Under the pieces are notes generated by a model, which made no database searches, was not told where the DNA came from, and was given only the letters and a program-made list of their open reading frames with translations. 64,000 nt of DNA from Rothia sp. HMSC078H08 (GTDB lineage Bacteria > Actinomycetota > Actinomycetes > Actinomycetales > Micrococcaceae): contig NZ_KV795256.1 in NCBI RefSeq assembly GCF_001808955.1, positions 1 to 64,000 of the forward strand, given 5' to 3'. Positions 8,266 to 17,315 of the stretch are shown one piece after another (the first letter of the stretch is position 1; every line of letters starts with the position of its first letter). The translations under genes and the position numbers were made by a program.

Positions 8266-10206
8266 TTAGGTCAGCGCCGCCAGAATCTTCTGAGCCAACG
8301 CCGGACCAATACCCGGCACCGCCGTCAGCTCCTCAGCGCTCGCCTGCTTAATCTGAGCCACCGACCCGAAGTGCTTAATCAGCGCGGCACGCTTCACCTC
8401 GCCCAGACCGGGCACCTCATCCAGGGCGGAGGCGACCATCGCCTTACCGCGCTTGGAACGGTGGAAGGTGATAGCAAAACGGTGCGCCTCATCGCGGATG
8501 CGCTGCACCAGGTACAGCGCCTGCGAGGTGCGCGGCAGCACGACCGGGTAGTCGTCGTCCGGTAGCCACAGCTCCTCCAGGCGCTTAGCGATGCCGGCAA
8601 CGTACACGTCCGTAATGCCCAGGTCGCTCAGCGCGGCGGAGGCGGCAGCCACCTGAGGCGGGCCACCGTCCACGAGCACCAGGTTCGGCGGATAGGCGAA
8701 CTTCGCAGGCTCGGGCGTGGAGGCGTCAATCTCACCGGAGTGCACGGGCGCGGCTTCGCGTTCCGCTTGCTGCGCCAGGTGCCTCTTGAAGCGGCGCGTA
8801 ATGACGTCGTACATGCTGGCGGTATCGTCACGCGCGGCGTCGCCGGTAATGCTGTAGGTGCGGTAGGCGTTCTTCGCGGGCATGCCGTCCTCAAAGACGA
8901 CCATGGAGGCAACCACGTTCGTGCCCTGCACATGCGAAATGTCGTAGCACTCGATGCGCAGCAGCGGGTCCGGCAGTTCGAGCGCCTCCTGCAGCTCCAC
9001 GAGGGAGGCGCTACGGGTGGTCAAATCACCGGCACGGCGGCTCTTGTGCAGGGTCAGCGACTGGCGCGCATTCTCGGCGACCGTCTTCATGAGTTCTGCC
9101 TTGTCGCCACGCTGCGGGACGCTAATCTCCACGGGCCCGCCGCGCACCTCCGCCAGCCAGGACGCCAGCTGCTCCTTATTCTCGGGCTCCACCGGCACGA
9201 GCACGGAACGCGGAATATCGTAGCTGTTCAGGCTCTTCTCAGCGTCCTTCTGGGAGGCGAGGCTCGCCGCAATATCGCTGTACACCTGCGCGATGAGCTG
9301 CTCGATGAGCTGTGCGTCGGTGCTGTCGTTGACCTTCTCCACGATCCAGCCGCGCTGGCCGCGGATCCTGCCGCCGCGCACGAAGAACACCTGAACGGAC
9401 GCCTCCAGGTCGTCCTCAGCGTAGGCGAACAGGTCAGCATCCACGGTCGCGCCGAGCACCACGGCGTTACGCTCAAACGCCTTAGTCAGCGCGGCAATAT
9501 CGTCACGAAGAATCGCGGCGCGCTCAAAGTCCATATCAGCGGCGGCGGCCTTCATTTCTGCGGTCAACTGGGCGATATGCTTCTCAGCGCCACCACCCAT
9601 AAACCGGGTCAGCCCGCGCGCCAACTCGCGATGCTCCTCGGCGCTAATCTTGCCCACGCACGGCGCCGCGCACTTATCGATATAGCCGAGCAGGCAGGGC
9701 CGGCCACTATTCTTCGCGCGGTTGAACACGCCGTTCGTGCAGGTACGCACCGGGAAAACGCGCAGTAGCGCATCCAGGGTTTCACGAATCGCCCACGCCT
9801 GCGAGTACGGCCCAAAATAGCGCACGCCCTTACGGCGCTCGCCGCGAGTGACCATCGCGCGCGGGTACACGTCATTGACGGTAATCGCCAGGTACGGGTA
9901 CGACTTATCGTCGCGGAACGCAATGTTGAAGCGCGGCGAAAACTCCTTAATCCAGGTGTATTCAAGCTGCAGCGATTCCATCTCGCTCGCCACCACGGTC
10001 CACTCCACGCTCGCCGCCGTATGCACCATTGCGTAGGTCTTCGGGCTCAGCGTCTGCGGGGACGCAAAATAGCTGTTGAGGCGGTTGCGCAGGTTCTTCG
10101 CCTTGCCCACGTAGATGACGCGGCCGTCAGCATCGCGAAAACGGTAAACGCCCGGGTCGGTGGGGATTTCGCCGGGGGCGGGGCGGTAGCTGGAAGGCTC
10201 TGCCAT
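8266..10206 (-). CDS. uvrC: Excinuclease ABC subunit C
   Basis: Nuclease subunit of nucleotide excision repair that makes both incisions around the lesion; 646 aa. The GIY-YIG domain (GVYRFRDADGRVIYVGKAKN) is at residues 19-38. A Cys-containing segment (CLLGYIDKCAAPCVG) is at about residues 172-186, and the UVR motif (DMDFERAAILRDDI) is at about 224. The RNase H-like endonuclease domain includes IECYDISHVQG and LVLVDGG, and two helix-hairpin-helix motifs end the protein (VPGLGEV, VPGIGPALAQKIL). All expected domains are present. UvrB is also in this window (30380-32548). The ATG at 10206 is closely followed by conserved sequence. Confidence 0.97.
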   Translation of the reverse strand: MAEPSSYRPAPGEIPTDPGVYRFRDADGRVIYVGKAKNLRNRLNSYFASPQTLSPKTYAMVHTAASVEWTVVASEMESLQLEYTWIKEFSPRFNIAFRDDKSYPYLAITVNDVYPRAMVTRGERRKGVRYFGPYSQAWAIRETLDALLRVFPVRTCTNGVFNRAKNSGRPCLLGYIDKCAAPCVGKISAEEHRELARGLTRFMGGGAEKHIAQLTAEMKAAAADMDFERAAILRDDIAALTKAFERNAVVLGATVDADLFAYAEDDLEASVQVFFVRGGRIRGQRGWIVEKVNDSTDAQLIEQLIAQVYSDIAASLASQKDAEKSLNSYDIPRSVLVPVEPENKEQLASWLAEVRGGPVEISVPQRGDKAELMKTVAENARQSLTLHKSRRAGDLTTRSASLVELQEALELPDPLLRIECYDISHVQGTNVVASMVVFEDGMPAKNAYRTYSITGDAARDDTASMYDVITRRFKRHLAQQAEREAAPVHSGEIDASTPEPAKFAYPPNLVLVDGGPPQVAAASAALSDLGITDVYVAGIAKRLEELWLPDDDYPVVLPRTSQALYLVQRIRDEAHRFAITFHRSKRGKAMVASALDEVPGLGEVKRAALIKHFGSVAQIKQASAEELTAVPGIGPALAQKILAALT

Positions 10207-10307
10207 GGGTACTTTCTCCTCGCTCTACTGGGCTTTCTGCTGGGGTGCCGGGGTCGGTGTGGGCCGCTGCTGGGCTACCGGGGTCATCTCGGGCTCGCGC
10301 ATACGAC

Positions 10308-10370
10308 AAACCGCGCATCCTGCACCCGTCTCCCCCAAAGTGCGGGGGTTGGTGTGTGAATGCGCGGTTT
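10308..10370 (-). terminator. Terminator after the acyltransferase gene
   Basis: An 11-bp outer stem (AAACCGCGCAT with ATGCGCGGTTT) encloses an inner CCCCC/GGGGG stem. It lies 30 bases beyond the leftward stop at 10400 and upstream of uvrC. Confidence 0.65.
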
Positions 10371-10399
10371 AAGTCTACGCGGTATATGCGGCGTGTGCC

Positions 10400-11080
10400 C
10401 TAGCCTGCGTCACGTGCGGCTGAGGGCGAAACGTTGTACTCATGCTTTCGCGCCTGACCGGACAGCTGAGCAATCTCATCCATGATCGTGTCGGTGGTGA
10501 CGCGACGCTGCTTGCCGGTCATCTTCTCGCCGGTCTTCTCAAAGTAGAGCGGCTTGCCCACACGAATCGTGAAGCGGCGCGGGTAAATCATGTTCGAGCC
10601 GGGCTTCTGCAGGCGGTCGGTGCCAATCAGACCAACCGGAACCACGGGCGCGCCGGTCATGTGCGCCAGCCACGCCACACCAATCTTGCCACGGTACAGG
10701 TAGCCGTCGCGGGAGCGGGTGCCCTCGGGGTAAATGCCGAAGACCTTACCCTCCTGCAGCTTCTCCAGGGCAATGTCGAGCGCCTTGAGCGATTCGGAAC
10801 GGTCGGAGCGGTTCACGGGAATGATGTCCACGGCTTCAAAGAATGCCTTCATCATCTTGCCTCGCGGGCCGGGGGTGTTCACGTACTCAGCCTTGGCGAG
10901 GAACGCCACGCGGCGCGGCATCATGGCGGAAATAATGATGGAGTCCAGGAAGGACAGGTGGTTGGAGGCGACAATCACCGGGCCGTTGGCGGGGAAGTTT
11001 TCGAGTCCGGTCACGCGGGCGCGGAAGACGGTGCGCAGGATTCCGGTGACTGCTTTCTGGGTGGATTTGTAGAGAAGCAC
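10400..11080 (-). CDS. 1-acyl-sn-glycerol-3-phosphate acyltransferase (PlsC family)
   Basis: Acylates lysophosphatidic acid to phosphatidic acid at the inner membrane face; 226 aa. The HX4D catalytic motif is NHLSFLD, followed by a substrate-binding block YPEGTRSRDG. A hydrophobic stretch around IIISAMM and a basic surface fit membrane association. I chose the GTG at 11080 because CAGGAG lies directly upstream. The longer frame to 11368 has a low-complexity N-terminus with no family similarity. It is transcribed alone and followed by a hairpin at 10308-10370. Specificity within the PlsC family (glycerolipid or other acceptor) cannot be read from the sequence. Confidence 0.88.
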   Translation of the reverse strand: MLLYKSTQKAVTGILRTVFRARVTGLENFPANGPVIVASNHLSFLDSIIISAMMPRRVAFLAKAEYVNTPGPRGKMMKAFFEAVDIIPVNRSDRSESLKALDIALEKLQEGKVFGIYPEGTRSRDGYLYRGKIGVAWLAHMTGAPVVPVGLIGTDRLQKPGSNMIYPRRFTIRVGKPLYFEKTGEKMTGKQRRVTTDTIMDEIAQLSGQARKHEYNVSPSAARDAG

Positions 11081-11674
11081 GTGAACTCTCCTGAGGTGCC
11101 GATAGATTGCGGGCTGTGGCGGCGGTCCGCCGTGGATGCGGGGTAAGTGGCCCCTTCTGAATATACGCCGCCAAAGAGCACAAAATCTGTACTGCAATAA
11201 CCTGTGCCGCAAAAAATTTGTACTGTGTTTAGTAGCGTCGGGTTTTATTATTCCACACCCGAGTGTAGGCACGTGAGGGGTGCCGCATTCCCCTTCCACA
11301 TGCTGGGATGCGCATCCCGCCCAAGTTCCTGCGAGTGCCCCGATTGAGGGAGTCTGCACAGCTTCCACCCCGGCGCCTCCTCCCTCGTTACAGGCGGGGA
11401 GGGAGCGCGGAAGCTAAGGGTTCAACCTCAACGTAATATTTCAGGTTTTCCGCCTTATGATTGCCAATTTCCCCGCCAAATAGCCGTGTCACATTATGAC
11501 GCTACGTCAGCAAAGTTTCGTAAATGCGCATTTAATATGCAAAAATGAGAGCAGGGTGGGCTGTCGCACCTCCCTCAAGGACGATTCACCCTGAACATAG
11601 TGAGCCGCCCCTCCAGCGGATGTGCGTCGGGACCACTCCACCTACAAATTCCACGCACACTGGAGACATACACT
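11081..11674. promoter_or_regulatory. Divergent promoter region with candidate NO-responsive operator
   Basis: This 594-base gap separates the leftward acyltransferase from the rightward NO reductase and holds no supported gene. At 11525-11541 there is an A/T-rich inverted repeat, TGCGCATTTAATATGCA. It has the general look of NsrR-type operators (ATGC arms around an A/T centre). A close relative, TGCATATTAATGCA, is at 48611-48624. The assignment to NsrR is an inference, and no nsrR gene is in the window. Confidence 0.35.
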
Positions 11675-14086
11675 ATGGCTACAAAACCCGTCTCGCGTGC
11701 GCAGGCAGCAAAGATTGCCCGCCGCTCAGACACGGTCGGTGCCTATGCCGGAAAAGGCTGGGTACAGGCTGTTGCGTTTGTGATGCTCCTGGGCTTCACC
11801 ATCATGGCAGTCCTTGCAATGCGCACCTACGCACTCTCCATGCCGCTCCCCGATAAAATCGTCGGCAACGACGGCAAAACTATCGCAACCCAAGAACAGA
11901 TCCTGCACGGTCAGGAACTCTTCCAGGGACGCGGCCTGCAGCAGTACGGATCCGTACTCGGCCACGGTGCTTACCTCGGCCCCGACTACACTGCAGAATA
12001 CCTGCGCCTGACCACCGATGCTGCCGTCAAGGAGTACCGTGAACAGGGCAAGCAGGACCCCCGCGAACTCGTCAAGAACGAGTGGCGCAAGGAGAACAAG
12101 TACGACGAGCAGACTAAGACCATCACCTGGTCCGCTGGTGAGACCAAGGGCTACCAGCTCATGCTCAAGCACTACCGCGAAACCCTGATGAAGGGTGACA
12201 CCTCGCAGGGCCTGTTCCCCCACGCCATTAAGAACGACGAAGAACTGCACGACATCGTCGCCTTCTTCGGCTGGACCGCATGGGCATCGGCGGCAGACCG
12301 CCCCGACCAGCCCTACTCCTACACCAACAACTGGCCTTCCGAACCCAACGTGGACAACAAGCCCACCGCGGATTTGATGGTCTGGTCGGCACTCTCCCTG
12401 ATTGCCCTCATCGGTGGTACCGGTCTGATGTTCGCCATCTACGGCCGCTGGTCCCGCGCTATCGGCTGGCACGCGGAAGAGGCACCCGTCCTCGACTTCC
12501 GTCAGCCCGACGAAGTTCGCCTGACCCCCTCGCAGAAGGCAGCCTGCCTGCTCTTCGCAACCATCCTGGTGCTGTTCCTCCTGCAGGCTCTGGTGGGCGC
12601 ACTCACCGAGCACTACCGTGAAGAACTCACCGGCTTCTTCGGAATCGATATGGGCCAGCTGCTGCCCTACACGGTATCCCGAACCTGGCACCTGCAGCTC
12701 TCCCTCTTCTGGACCGCAGGCGCGTTCCTGGCGGGCGGTATCTTCATCGCCCCGCTGATTACCCGCCGCGAACCCAAGAAGCAGGGTCTGCTGACCTACG
12801 TCCTCATCGGTGCCGTGGTCTTCGTGGTGCTCGGCTCGCTGCTGAACGAATGGTTCTCGCAGAAGGGTCTGGTCCCCACCAACTCCATCTTCTCGCAGCA
12901 GTGGGAGTTCCTGGACCTGCCGCGATTCTTCCAGATTCTGCTCATCGTGGGCATGTTCATCTGGATTGTGATCGTCGCACGAACCCTCACCGCCCGCCTG
13001 AAGGGCTCTAAGAAGACCTCCCTGCCGTGGCTGTTCCTGTTCTCGGGCCTGGCCATCCCCATGTTCTACGCGGTCGGCCTGCTCGCAGGTCAGCGTACCC
13101 ACGTGACCGTCGCCGAATTCTGGCGCTTCTGGGTGGTTCACCTCTGGGTGGAGGACTTCCTCGAGCTGTTCACCACCGTGATGGTGGCGTACATCTTCGT
13201 GCTGCTCGGCGTTGTCCGCGAGCGCATCGCTATCTCCATCATCATGATGGACGCCGTGCTCTACTCCGTCGGTGGCGTGGTCGGTACCCTGCACCACACC
13301 TACTTCGTCGGTACCCCCTCCGAGCAGATGGCATTCGGTGCGTTCTTCTCCGCAGCTGAGGTTATCCCGCTGACCTTCCTGACCGTTGAGGCATGGGGCT
13401 TCATGCAGCTGGGTGCTCGCCAGTACTCCAACCGCACCAAGCCTTTCCCGCACCGTTGGGCCGTGATGTTCCTGATCGCCGTGGGCTTCTGGAACTTCCT
13501 CGGCGCTGGTGTTTTCGGCTTCCTGATTAACCTGCCGATCGTGTCCTACTTCGAGATTGGTACCGCACTGACCGCAAACCACGCTCACGCCTCCATGATG
13601 GGTGTGTACGGTATGCTCGCAATCGCGTTCGCGGTCTTCGGTCTGCGCTACCTGGTTCCCGAGAACAAGTGGCCTGAGAAGGGCCTGAAGTTCTCCTTCT
13701 GGACCCTGAACATCGGTCTGCTGTGGATGTCCTTCATCTCGCTGCTGCCGCTGGGTATCGCTCAGCTGTACAAGTCCGTTGGTGAAGGCTACTACGAGGC
13801 TCGTTCCTTCGCGTTCATCCACGACGGCGCTTCCGCCGTGATGGGTTGGATGCGTATGCCCGGTGACGTCATCTTCCTGGTCGGCATCTTCCCGCTGATC
13901 AAGCTGGCATGGCTGGGTATCAAGGAGATCTTCTCCAAGAACTCCAAGGAGACCGTCCTCGAGCTGCCCGAGCCCCCGCTGTACGAGGTGGTCGACGACG
14001 CTCGTATCGCCGAGTTCGCCGGTGCCAAGGCTGCTGAGGAGCTGCCCGAGCAGACCAGCCCCTACCGTAGCGATCGTCGAGGCTAA
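11675..14086 (+). CDS. norZ: Quinol-dependent nitric oxide reductase (qNOR)
   Basis: Reduces two NO to N2O with electrons from quinol in the cytoplasmic membrane; 803 aa. An N-terminal anchor helix is followed by a periplasmic cytochrome-c-like domain without heme c, then 12 or more helices of the heme-copper oxidase fold. Metal ligands can be seen: HLWVE (H489, E493), HH at 540-541 and NHAH (H636, H638). E493 is the expected non-heme iron ligand. The single long chain with the fused N-terminal domain marks qNOR and not cNOR. I start at ATG 11675, after TGGAGA; a longer in-frame start at 11600 lacks support. A membrane protein begins 3 bases after the stop, so they form an operon. It probably detoxifies NO arising from nitrite or the host. 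Confidence 0.95.
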   Translation: MATKPVSRAQAAKIARRSDTVGAYAGKGWVQAVAFVMLLGFTIMAVLAMRTYALSMPLPDKIVGNDGKTIATQEQILHGQELFQGRGLQQYGSVLGHGAYLGPDYTAEYLRLTTDAAVKEYREQGKQDPRELVKNEWRKENKYDEQTKTITWSAGETKGYQLMLKHYRETLMKGDTSQGLFPHAIKNDEELHDIVAFFGWTAWASAADRPDQPYSYTNNWPSEPNVDNKPTADLMVWSALSLIALIGGTGLMFAIYGRWSRAIGWHAEEAPVLDFRQPDEVRLTPSQKAACLLFATILVLFLLQALVGALTEHYREELTGFFGIDMGQLLPYTVSRTWHLQLSLFWTAGAFLAGGIFIAPLITRREPKKQGLLTYVLIGAVVFVVLGSLLNEWFSQKGLVPTNSIFSQQWEFLDLPRFFQILLIVGMFIWIVIVARTLTARLKGSKKTSLPWLFLFSGLAIPMFYAVGLLAGQRTHVTVAEFWRFWVVHLWVEDFLELFTTVMVAYIFVLLGVVRERIAISIIMMDAVLYSVGGVVGTLHHTYFVGTPSEQMAFGAFFSAAEVIPLTFLTVEAWGFMQLGARQYSNRTKPFPHRWAVMFLIAVGFWNFLGAGVFGFLINLPIVSYFEIGTALTANHAHASMMGVYGMLAIAFAVFGLRYLVPENKWPEKGLKFSFWTLNIGLLWMSFISLLPLGIAQLYKSVGEGYYEARSFAFIHDGASAVMGWMRMPGDVIFLVGIFPLIKLAWLGIKEIFSKNSKETVLELPEPPLYEVVDDARIAEFAGAKAAEELPEQTSPYRSDRRG

Positions 14087-14088
14087 CC

Positions 14089-14919
14089 ATGCCTGAGCAG
14101 ATTGCTGGAGTATCTTTCTTCGTGTGGCTGGCCTGCGTGTATGCGCTCGGCCTGATCGCCGTGGGGTGGTGCTTCGATATTCTCGCTAAGCGCACCAGCC
14201 AGCGTGTCGTGGCGGCGCGAACCTTCGGGTTCACCTACCACGAAGAGAGCGATGCGTGGCTCTGCCCCGAAGACCAGTGGCTGTGGGCCACGGCCTTCGA
14301 CTCGGACAACCGCGTTATGCGCTACCGCGCTAAGCCCAGCGTGTGCAACACCTGCCCGATTAAGGACAGCTGCACCGTCTCGGCAAACGGCCGCGAACTC
14401 ACCCGCGAGGTGGACGAGTGGCCCTACTCCGAGTCGGGACGATTCCACCGCGGCCTGGCCGTGGCGGTCTCCCTGCTGGGCGTTGTGGTCATGATTGGTG
14501 CGGCCATCGTGTGGCACTCTCCCCTGGAGCTTCTGGTGGAGGCAGCCGCAGTGGTGGTCGTCCTATCGCTGACCTACCCGCTGGCGATTAAGCTCATGCG
14601 TTCCCCCGCCAACTTCGAGGGCGACCCGAAGCATATTCACGCATCCACCGCCGAAGAGTCGGTGAACGTGAAGATGGATCGCTTCGCCGCGAAGTGGGGT
14701 GGCGTCTCGAACGAGCGTAAGCGCCGTACCGAGCAGGCCCGCAAGCAGATGATTGCGGATGCATCCCTGCCGGTTCGCACCTCGGTCCTCGACCCGGATC
14801 GCCCCGCCTGGAGCGGTACCGGTGCCTCGGTTAAGCGACTGCACAAGACCACGAACGAGGTCTTGCAGGAGCAGAACCTGGCCGAAGTTGAGGCCGCCGA
14901 GAAGCTGGCGAAGAAGTAG
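14089..14919 (+). CDS. Membrane protein with CxxC-x5-C cluster, co-transcribed with NO reductase
   Basis: Function unknown, 276 aa. One helix is at residues 8-28, two more at about 125-165, and the C-terminus is a charged tail. Between helices 1 and 2 the sequence reads WLCPEDQWLW, then YRAKPSVCNTCPIKDSCT. This spacing (CP, then CxxCPxxxxCT) is the same as the Cys cluster found in IS1182-type transposases, although no transposase catalytic core is present. The start is 3 bases after the norZ stop, so translational coupling is likely. By context it may help assemble NorZ, sense NO or bind a metal through the four Cys. That is inference; I know of no named family for it. Confidence 0.75.
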   Translation: MPEQIAGVSFFVWLACVYALGLIAVGWCFDILAKRTSQRVVAARTFGFTYHEESDAWLCPEDQWLWATAFDSDNRVMRYRAKPSVCNTCPIKDSCTVSANGRELTREVDEWPYSESGRFHRGLAVAVSLLGVVVMIGAAIVWHSPLELLVEAAAVVVVLSLTYPLAIKLMRSPANFEGDPKHIHASTAEESVNVKMDRFAAKWGGVSNERKRRTEQARKQMIADASLPVRTSVLDPDRPAWSGTGASVKRLHKTTNEVLQEQNLAEVEAAEKLAKK

Positions 14920-14933
14920 CAATGCTGATGGTC

Positions 14934-14967
14934 CCTCCGTCCCGGCGTTCCCCCGCCGGGGCGGAGG
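14934..14967 (+). terminator. GC-rich terminator of the nor operon
   Basis: CCTCCG-T-CCCGGCG pairs with CGCCGGGG-CGGAGG across a 6-base loop, 15 bases past the stop of the membrane protein. There is no clear T-tract. Confidence 0.55.
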
Positions 14968-15136
14968 CCCATTGCGCATCACCCCCCCTGAACCTCCCCA
15001 CCGGAAGGGCCGCCGCGAGCACCACGTGCCGCTGACAAACTTTCCGAACACACCCTCCCGTCGAGTCTGTACGAGGCGCAGTCGATGGGTGCACATGCCC
15101 CGAATGAACCATCCCGAATAGATGTGAAGGAAACCC

Positions 15137-15910
15137 ATGGATCCCGTCACCCTGGCAACAATCCTCATCCCAGTTGCCGTTATTGTTCTTTTTATTCTGA
15201 TTCGTATGTTCCGCGTGATCCCCGAATATGAACGCGGTATCTCCTTCCGTTTCGGCCACCTGCGTTCCGAGCTGAAGCCCGGCCTGAACGTGGTCTTCCC
15301 CCTCGTCGACTCCCTGCAGCGCGTTGACATGCGTGTTATCACCCTGACCATTCCCCCGCAGGAAGTCATCACCAAGGACAACGTTCCCGCCCGCGTGAAC
15401 GCCGTTGTCCTCTTCCGTGTGACCAACGCCAAGAACGCGGTGCTTGAGGTCGAGAACTACCCGATCGCCACCAGCCAGATCGCCCAGACCACCCTGCGTT
15501 CCCTGCTGGGTCGTGTTGACCTGGACACCCTGCTCGCACACCGCGAGGACCTGAACGAGGACCTGCGCTCCATCATCGGCTCCCGCACCGAGCACTGGGG
15601 CATCCAGGTTGAGCTCGTCGAAATTAAGGACGTTGAGATTCCCGAGGCCATGCAGCGCGCCATGGCCCGTGAGGCTGAGGCCGAGCGTGAGCGTCGCGCA
15701 AAGATCATTTCGGCACGCGGTGAGCTTGAGGCTTCGAGCGAGCTGAAGGAAGCATCCGACATTCTGAGCCAGTCCCCCGCTTCCCTGCAGCTGCGTTACC
15801 TGCAGACCCTGCTGGAGCTGGGCGCCGACCAGAACTCGACCGTGGTCTTCCCGCTGCCCATGGACGTGATCGGCCCCCTCGTGGGTGCGCTCAAGGGCGA
15901 AAGCAAGTAG
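15137..15910 (+). CDS. SPFH/band 7 protein (slipin/stomatin-like)
   Basis: Membrane-anchored scaffold of the stomatin family; 257 aa. An N-terminal helix at residues 6-27 anchors the protein. It is followed by the band-7 domain: VIPEYERGISFRFG, PGLNVVFPLVDSLQRVDMR, the VITKDNVPARVNAVVLFRV block and TTLRSLLGRVDLDTLL. A coiled coil rich in Ala, Glu and Arg (AMAREAEAERERRAKIISA) leads to the C-terminal oligomerisation segment. Slipins usually pair with an NfeD gene; none is adjacent here. The start is ATG 15137 after GAAGGAAACC. It is followed by a strong hairpin, so it is monocistronic. Confidence 0.92.
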   Translation: MDPVTLATILIPVAVIVLFILIRMFRVIPEYERGISFRFGHLRSELKPGLNVVFPLVDSLQRVDMRVITLTIPPQEVITKDNVPARVNAVVLFRVTNAKNAVLEVENYPIATSQIAQTTLRSLLGRVDLDTLLAHREDLNEDLRSIIGSRTEHWGIQVELVEIKDVEIPEAMQRAMAREAEAERERRAKIISARGELEASSELKEASDILSQSPASLQLRYLQTLLELGADQNSTVVFPLPMDVIGPLVGALKGESK

Positions 15911-15942
15911 GCTCCTCCCCCTAAGCTAAAAACCGAATAGTA

Positions 15943-15978
15943 CGTAGGCCCCGAGCAGATAGCTGCTCGGGGCCTACG
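15943..15978 (+). terminator. Strong 16-bp hairpin terminator
   Basis: CGTAGGCCCCGAGCAG pairs perfectly with CTGCTCGGGGCCTACG across an ATAG loop. It follows the SPFH gene by 33 bases. CTTTAA comes next, with only a short T run. Confidence 0.8.
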
Positions 15979-16045
15979 CTTTAACGGCGGCCGGCCCGCG
16001 GGGCTCCTCCCCCGATCCGCTAACCGCCGCCGTCCATGCCGTAGC

Positions 16046-16885
16046 ATGGAACCAGAAGGCCCCCGCCGGCTGGGTCTTCAGAACCTACCACCGACAGATG
16101 AGGGCGGTCGCATGCTTCACCACCTCCGCGAGACTCTTGGACGTATTCCCGCGCCTCGCCGCTACGGGCGCATCATGGCGCTACTCCTCGCCTCCCTGGG
16201 CGGCGCGGTGGACGTCTTCTCGCACATGCGCTACGAGGCCCTCGTCGCCACGCAGACCGGTAACTTTATTCTGCTCATCGCCGATCTGCATCGCGATACT
16301 CCCCATGCGGTGCACCTGCGCTGGTTCTCCGTCATCTTCTTCAGCTGCGGATACCTGGGAGGGCATCTTATCCATGATCTGCTGGGGCAGCGGGCCCGGA
16401 TGCGGCACTGGCGCATTGGCACGCTCCTGCCGTTCCTGCTGGTGTGCTTCGCGGTACCCTTTACGGACAGAACGCTGAGCAATAGCTTTCAGGTGGGCGC
16501 GCTGGCCTTCACGGTCGGCCTGATGATTCACGCCCTCGCGGACACGCGCATTGGCGAAAATCCCTTCTCGCTCTTCATGACCAGCGGCAATTGGCGCAAA
16601 ATGCTCAGCGCCTGGTACGCCGCCGGCTCCCTGTACCTTCCGCTGAGAACCCCCGACGGAGCTACAAAAGATGAGGCGAAGGCACGACGCCGCGCGGCTC
16701 TACTCAAAGCGCTCGACTACTCGCTTGTGGTCATCTCCTTTATAGCCGGAGTGCTTCTCATGGCCCTTGTGCACCGGTGGGTCGGCGTATTCTCCATCTG
16801 GCTGGCCGCGCTGGTGGCCGGCACTGCGTTCTGCTTCGGCTACCAGGCGGAGAAGAAGGAGAGTCGAGAGGGGCAGAGCGCATAA
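16046..16885 (+). CDS. DUF1275 (YoaK-like) membrane protein
   Basis: Six-helix membrane protein of the DUF1275/YoaK family, role unknown; at most 279 aa. Family features are the opening LLLASLGGAVDVFSHMRY and the ATQTGNFILL loop after helix 1 (TGN is strongly conserved). Two later blocks, SCGYLGGHL and TSGNWRKM, also match. The ATG at 16046 is the longest start. An ATG at 16112, preceded by GAGGGCGG, would remove 22 residues that are outside the family domain and is equally possible. It stands alone, with hairpins on both sides. Confidence 0.82.
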   Translation: MEPEGPRRLGLQNLPPTDEGGRMLHHLRETLGRIPAPRRYGRIMALLLASLGGAVDVFSHMRYEALVATQTGNFILLIADLHRDTPHAVHLRWFSVIFFSCGYLGGHLIHDLLGQRARMRHWRIGTLLPFLLVCFAVPFTDRTLSNSFQVGALAFTVGLMIHALADTRIGENPFSLFMTSGNWRKMLSAWYAAGSLYLPLRTPDGATKDEAKARRRAALLKALDYSLVVISFIAGVLLMALVHRWVGVFSIWLAALVAGTAFCFGYQAEKKESREGQSA

Positions 16886-16939
16886 ACTTTTGCTCCGACT
16901 GCGGCTATAGACGGCGGCAGATCAGAAAACAGAACAGCA

Positions 16940-16979
16940 AAATATCCCGTGCAGATGAGAGTATCTGCACGGGATATTT
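16940..16979 (+). terminator. Strong terminator after DUF1275 gene
   Basis: AAATATCCCGTGCAGAT pairs perfectly over 17 bases with ATCTGCACGGGATATTT across a 6-base loop; A/T-rich ends on both sides could make it work in both directions. Confidence 0.8.
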
Positions 16980-17315
16980 CTATGCGGAATTTATACACGA
17001 AATGCTTTCACACGGAGCCCCGAAACCCGGGAGGAAAGCATTTGGCCCGCCGGGGGGGGTTGGATGAGGTGGTTGCGGCGGGCCAAACTGGTCGGTTACA
17101 CGCTGTAGAGGTGCGGGCGCGGCAGGTACATCAGCCAGTTGGGTGAGGGCCGGAATCCTGCCGCAAACGGTTTTCACCGACGCCTTAAGCATAACCGGCA
17201 CAACCACCGAACCGTCGGTAGCTTGAGTGAAGCATCAATCACCCATCTCACGCCATGCCGGGGCGGTATTCAGCCCAAAAATCGGCGCCTATCATCTAGC
17301 GCAGCGCCCGGCAAA
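16980..17315. other. Intergenic region with two further hairpins
   Basis: No gene is supported. AAATGCTTTC at 17000-17009 pairs with GAAAGCATTT at 17034-17043. TTGGCCCGCC at 17042-17051 pairs with GGCGGGCCAA at 17077-17086. Both lie downstream of the leftward thiamine gene and probably contribute to its termination. The remaining 230 bases show nothing recognisable. Confidence 0.45.

Noticed and set aside
11726..13822. 698-codon minus-strand frame opposite the NO reductase
   Set aside because: Low-complexity His/Gln/Glu product; the plus-strand gene has all heme and iron ligands.
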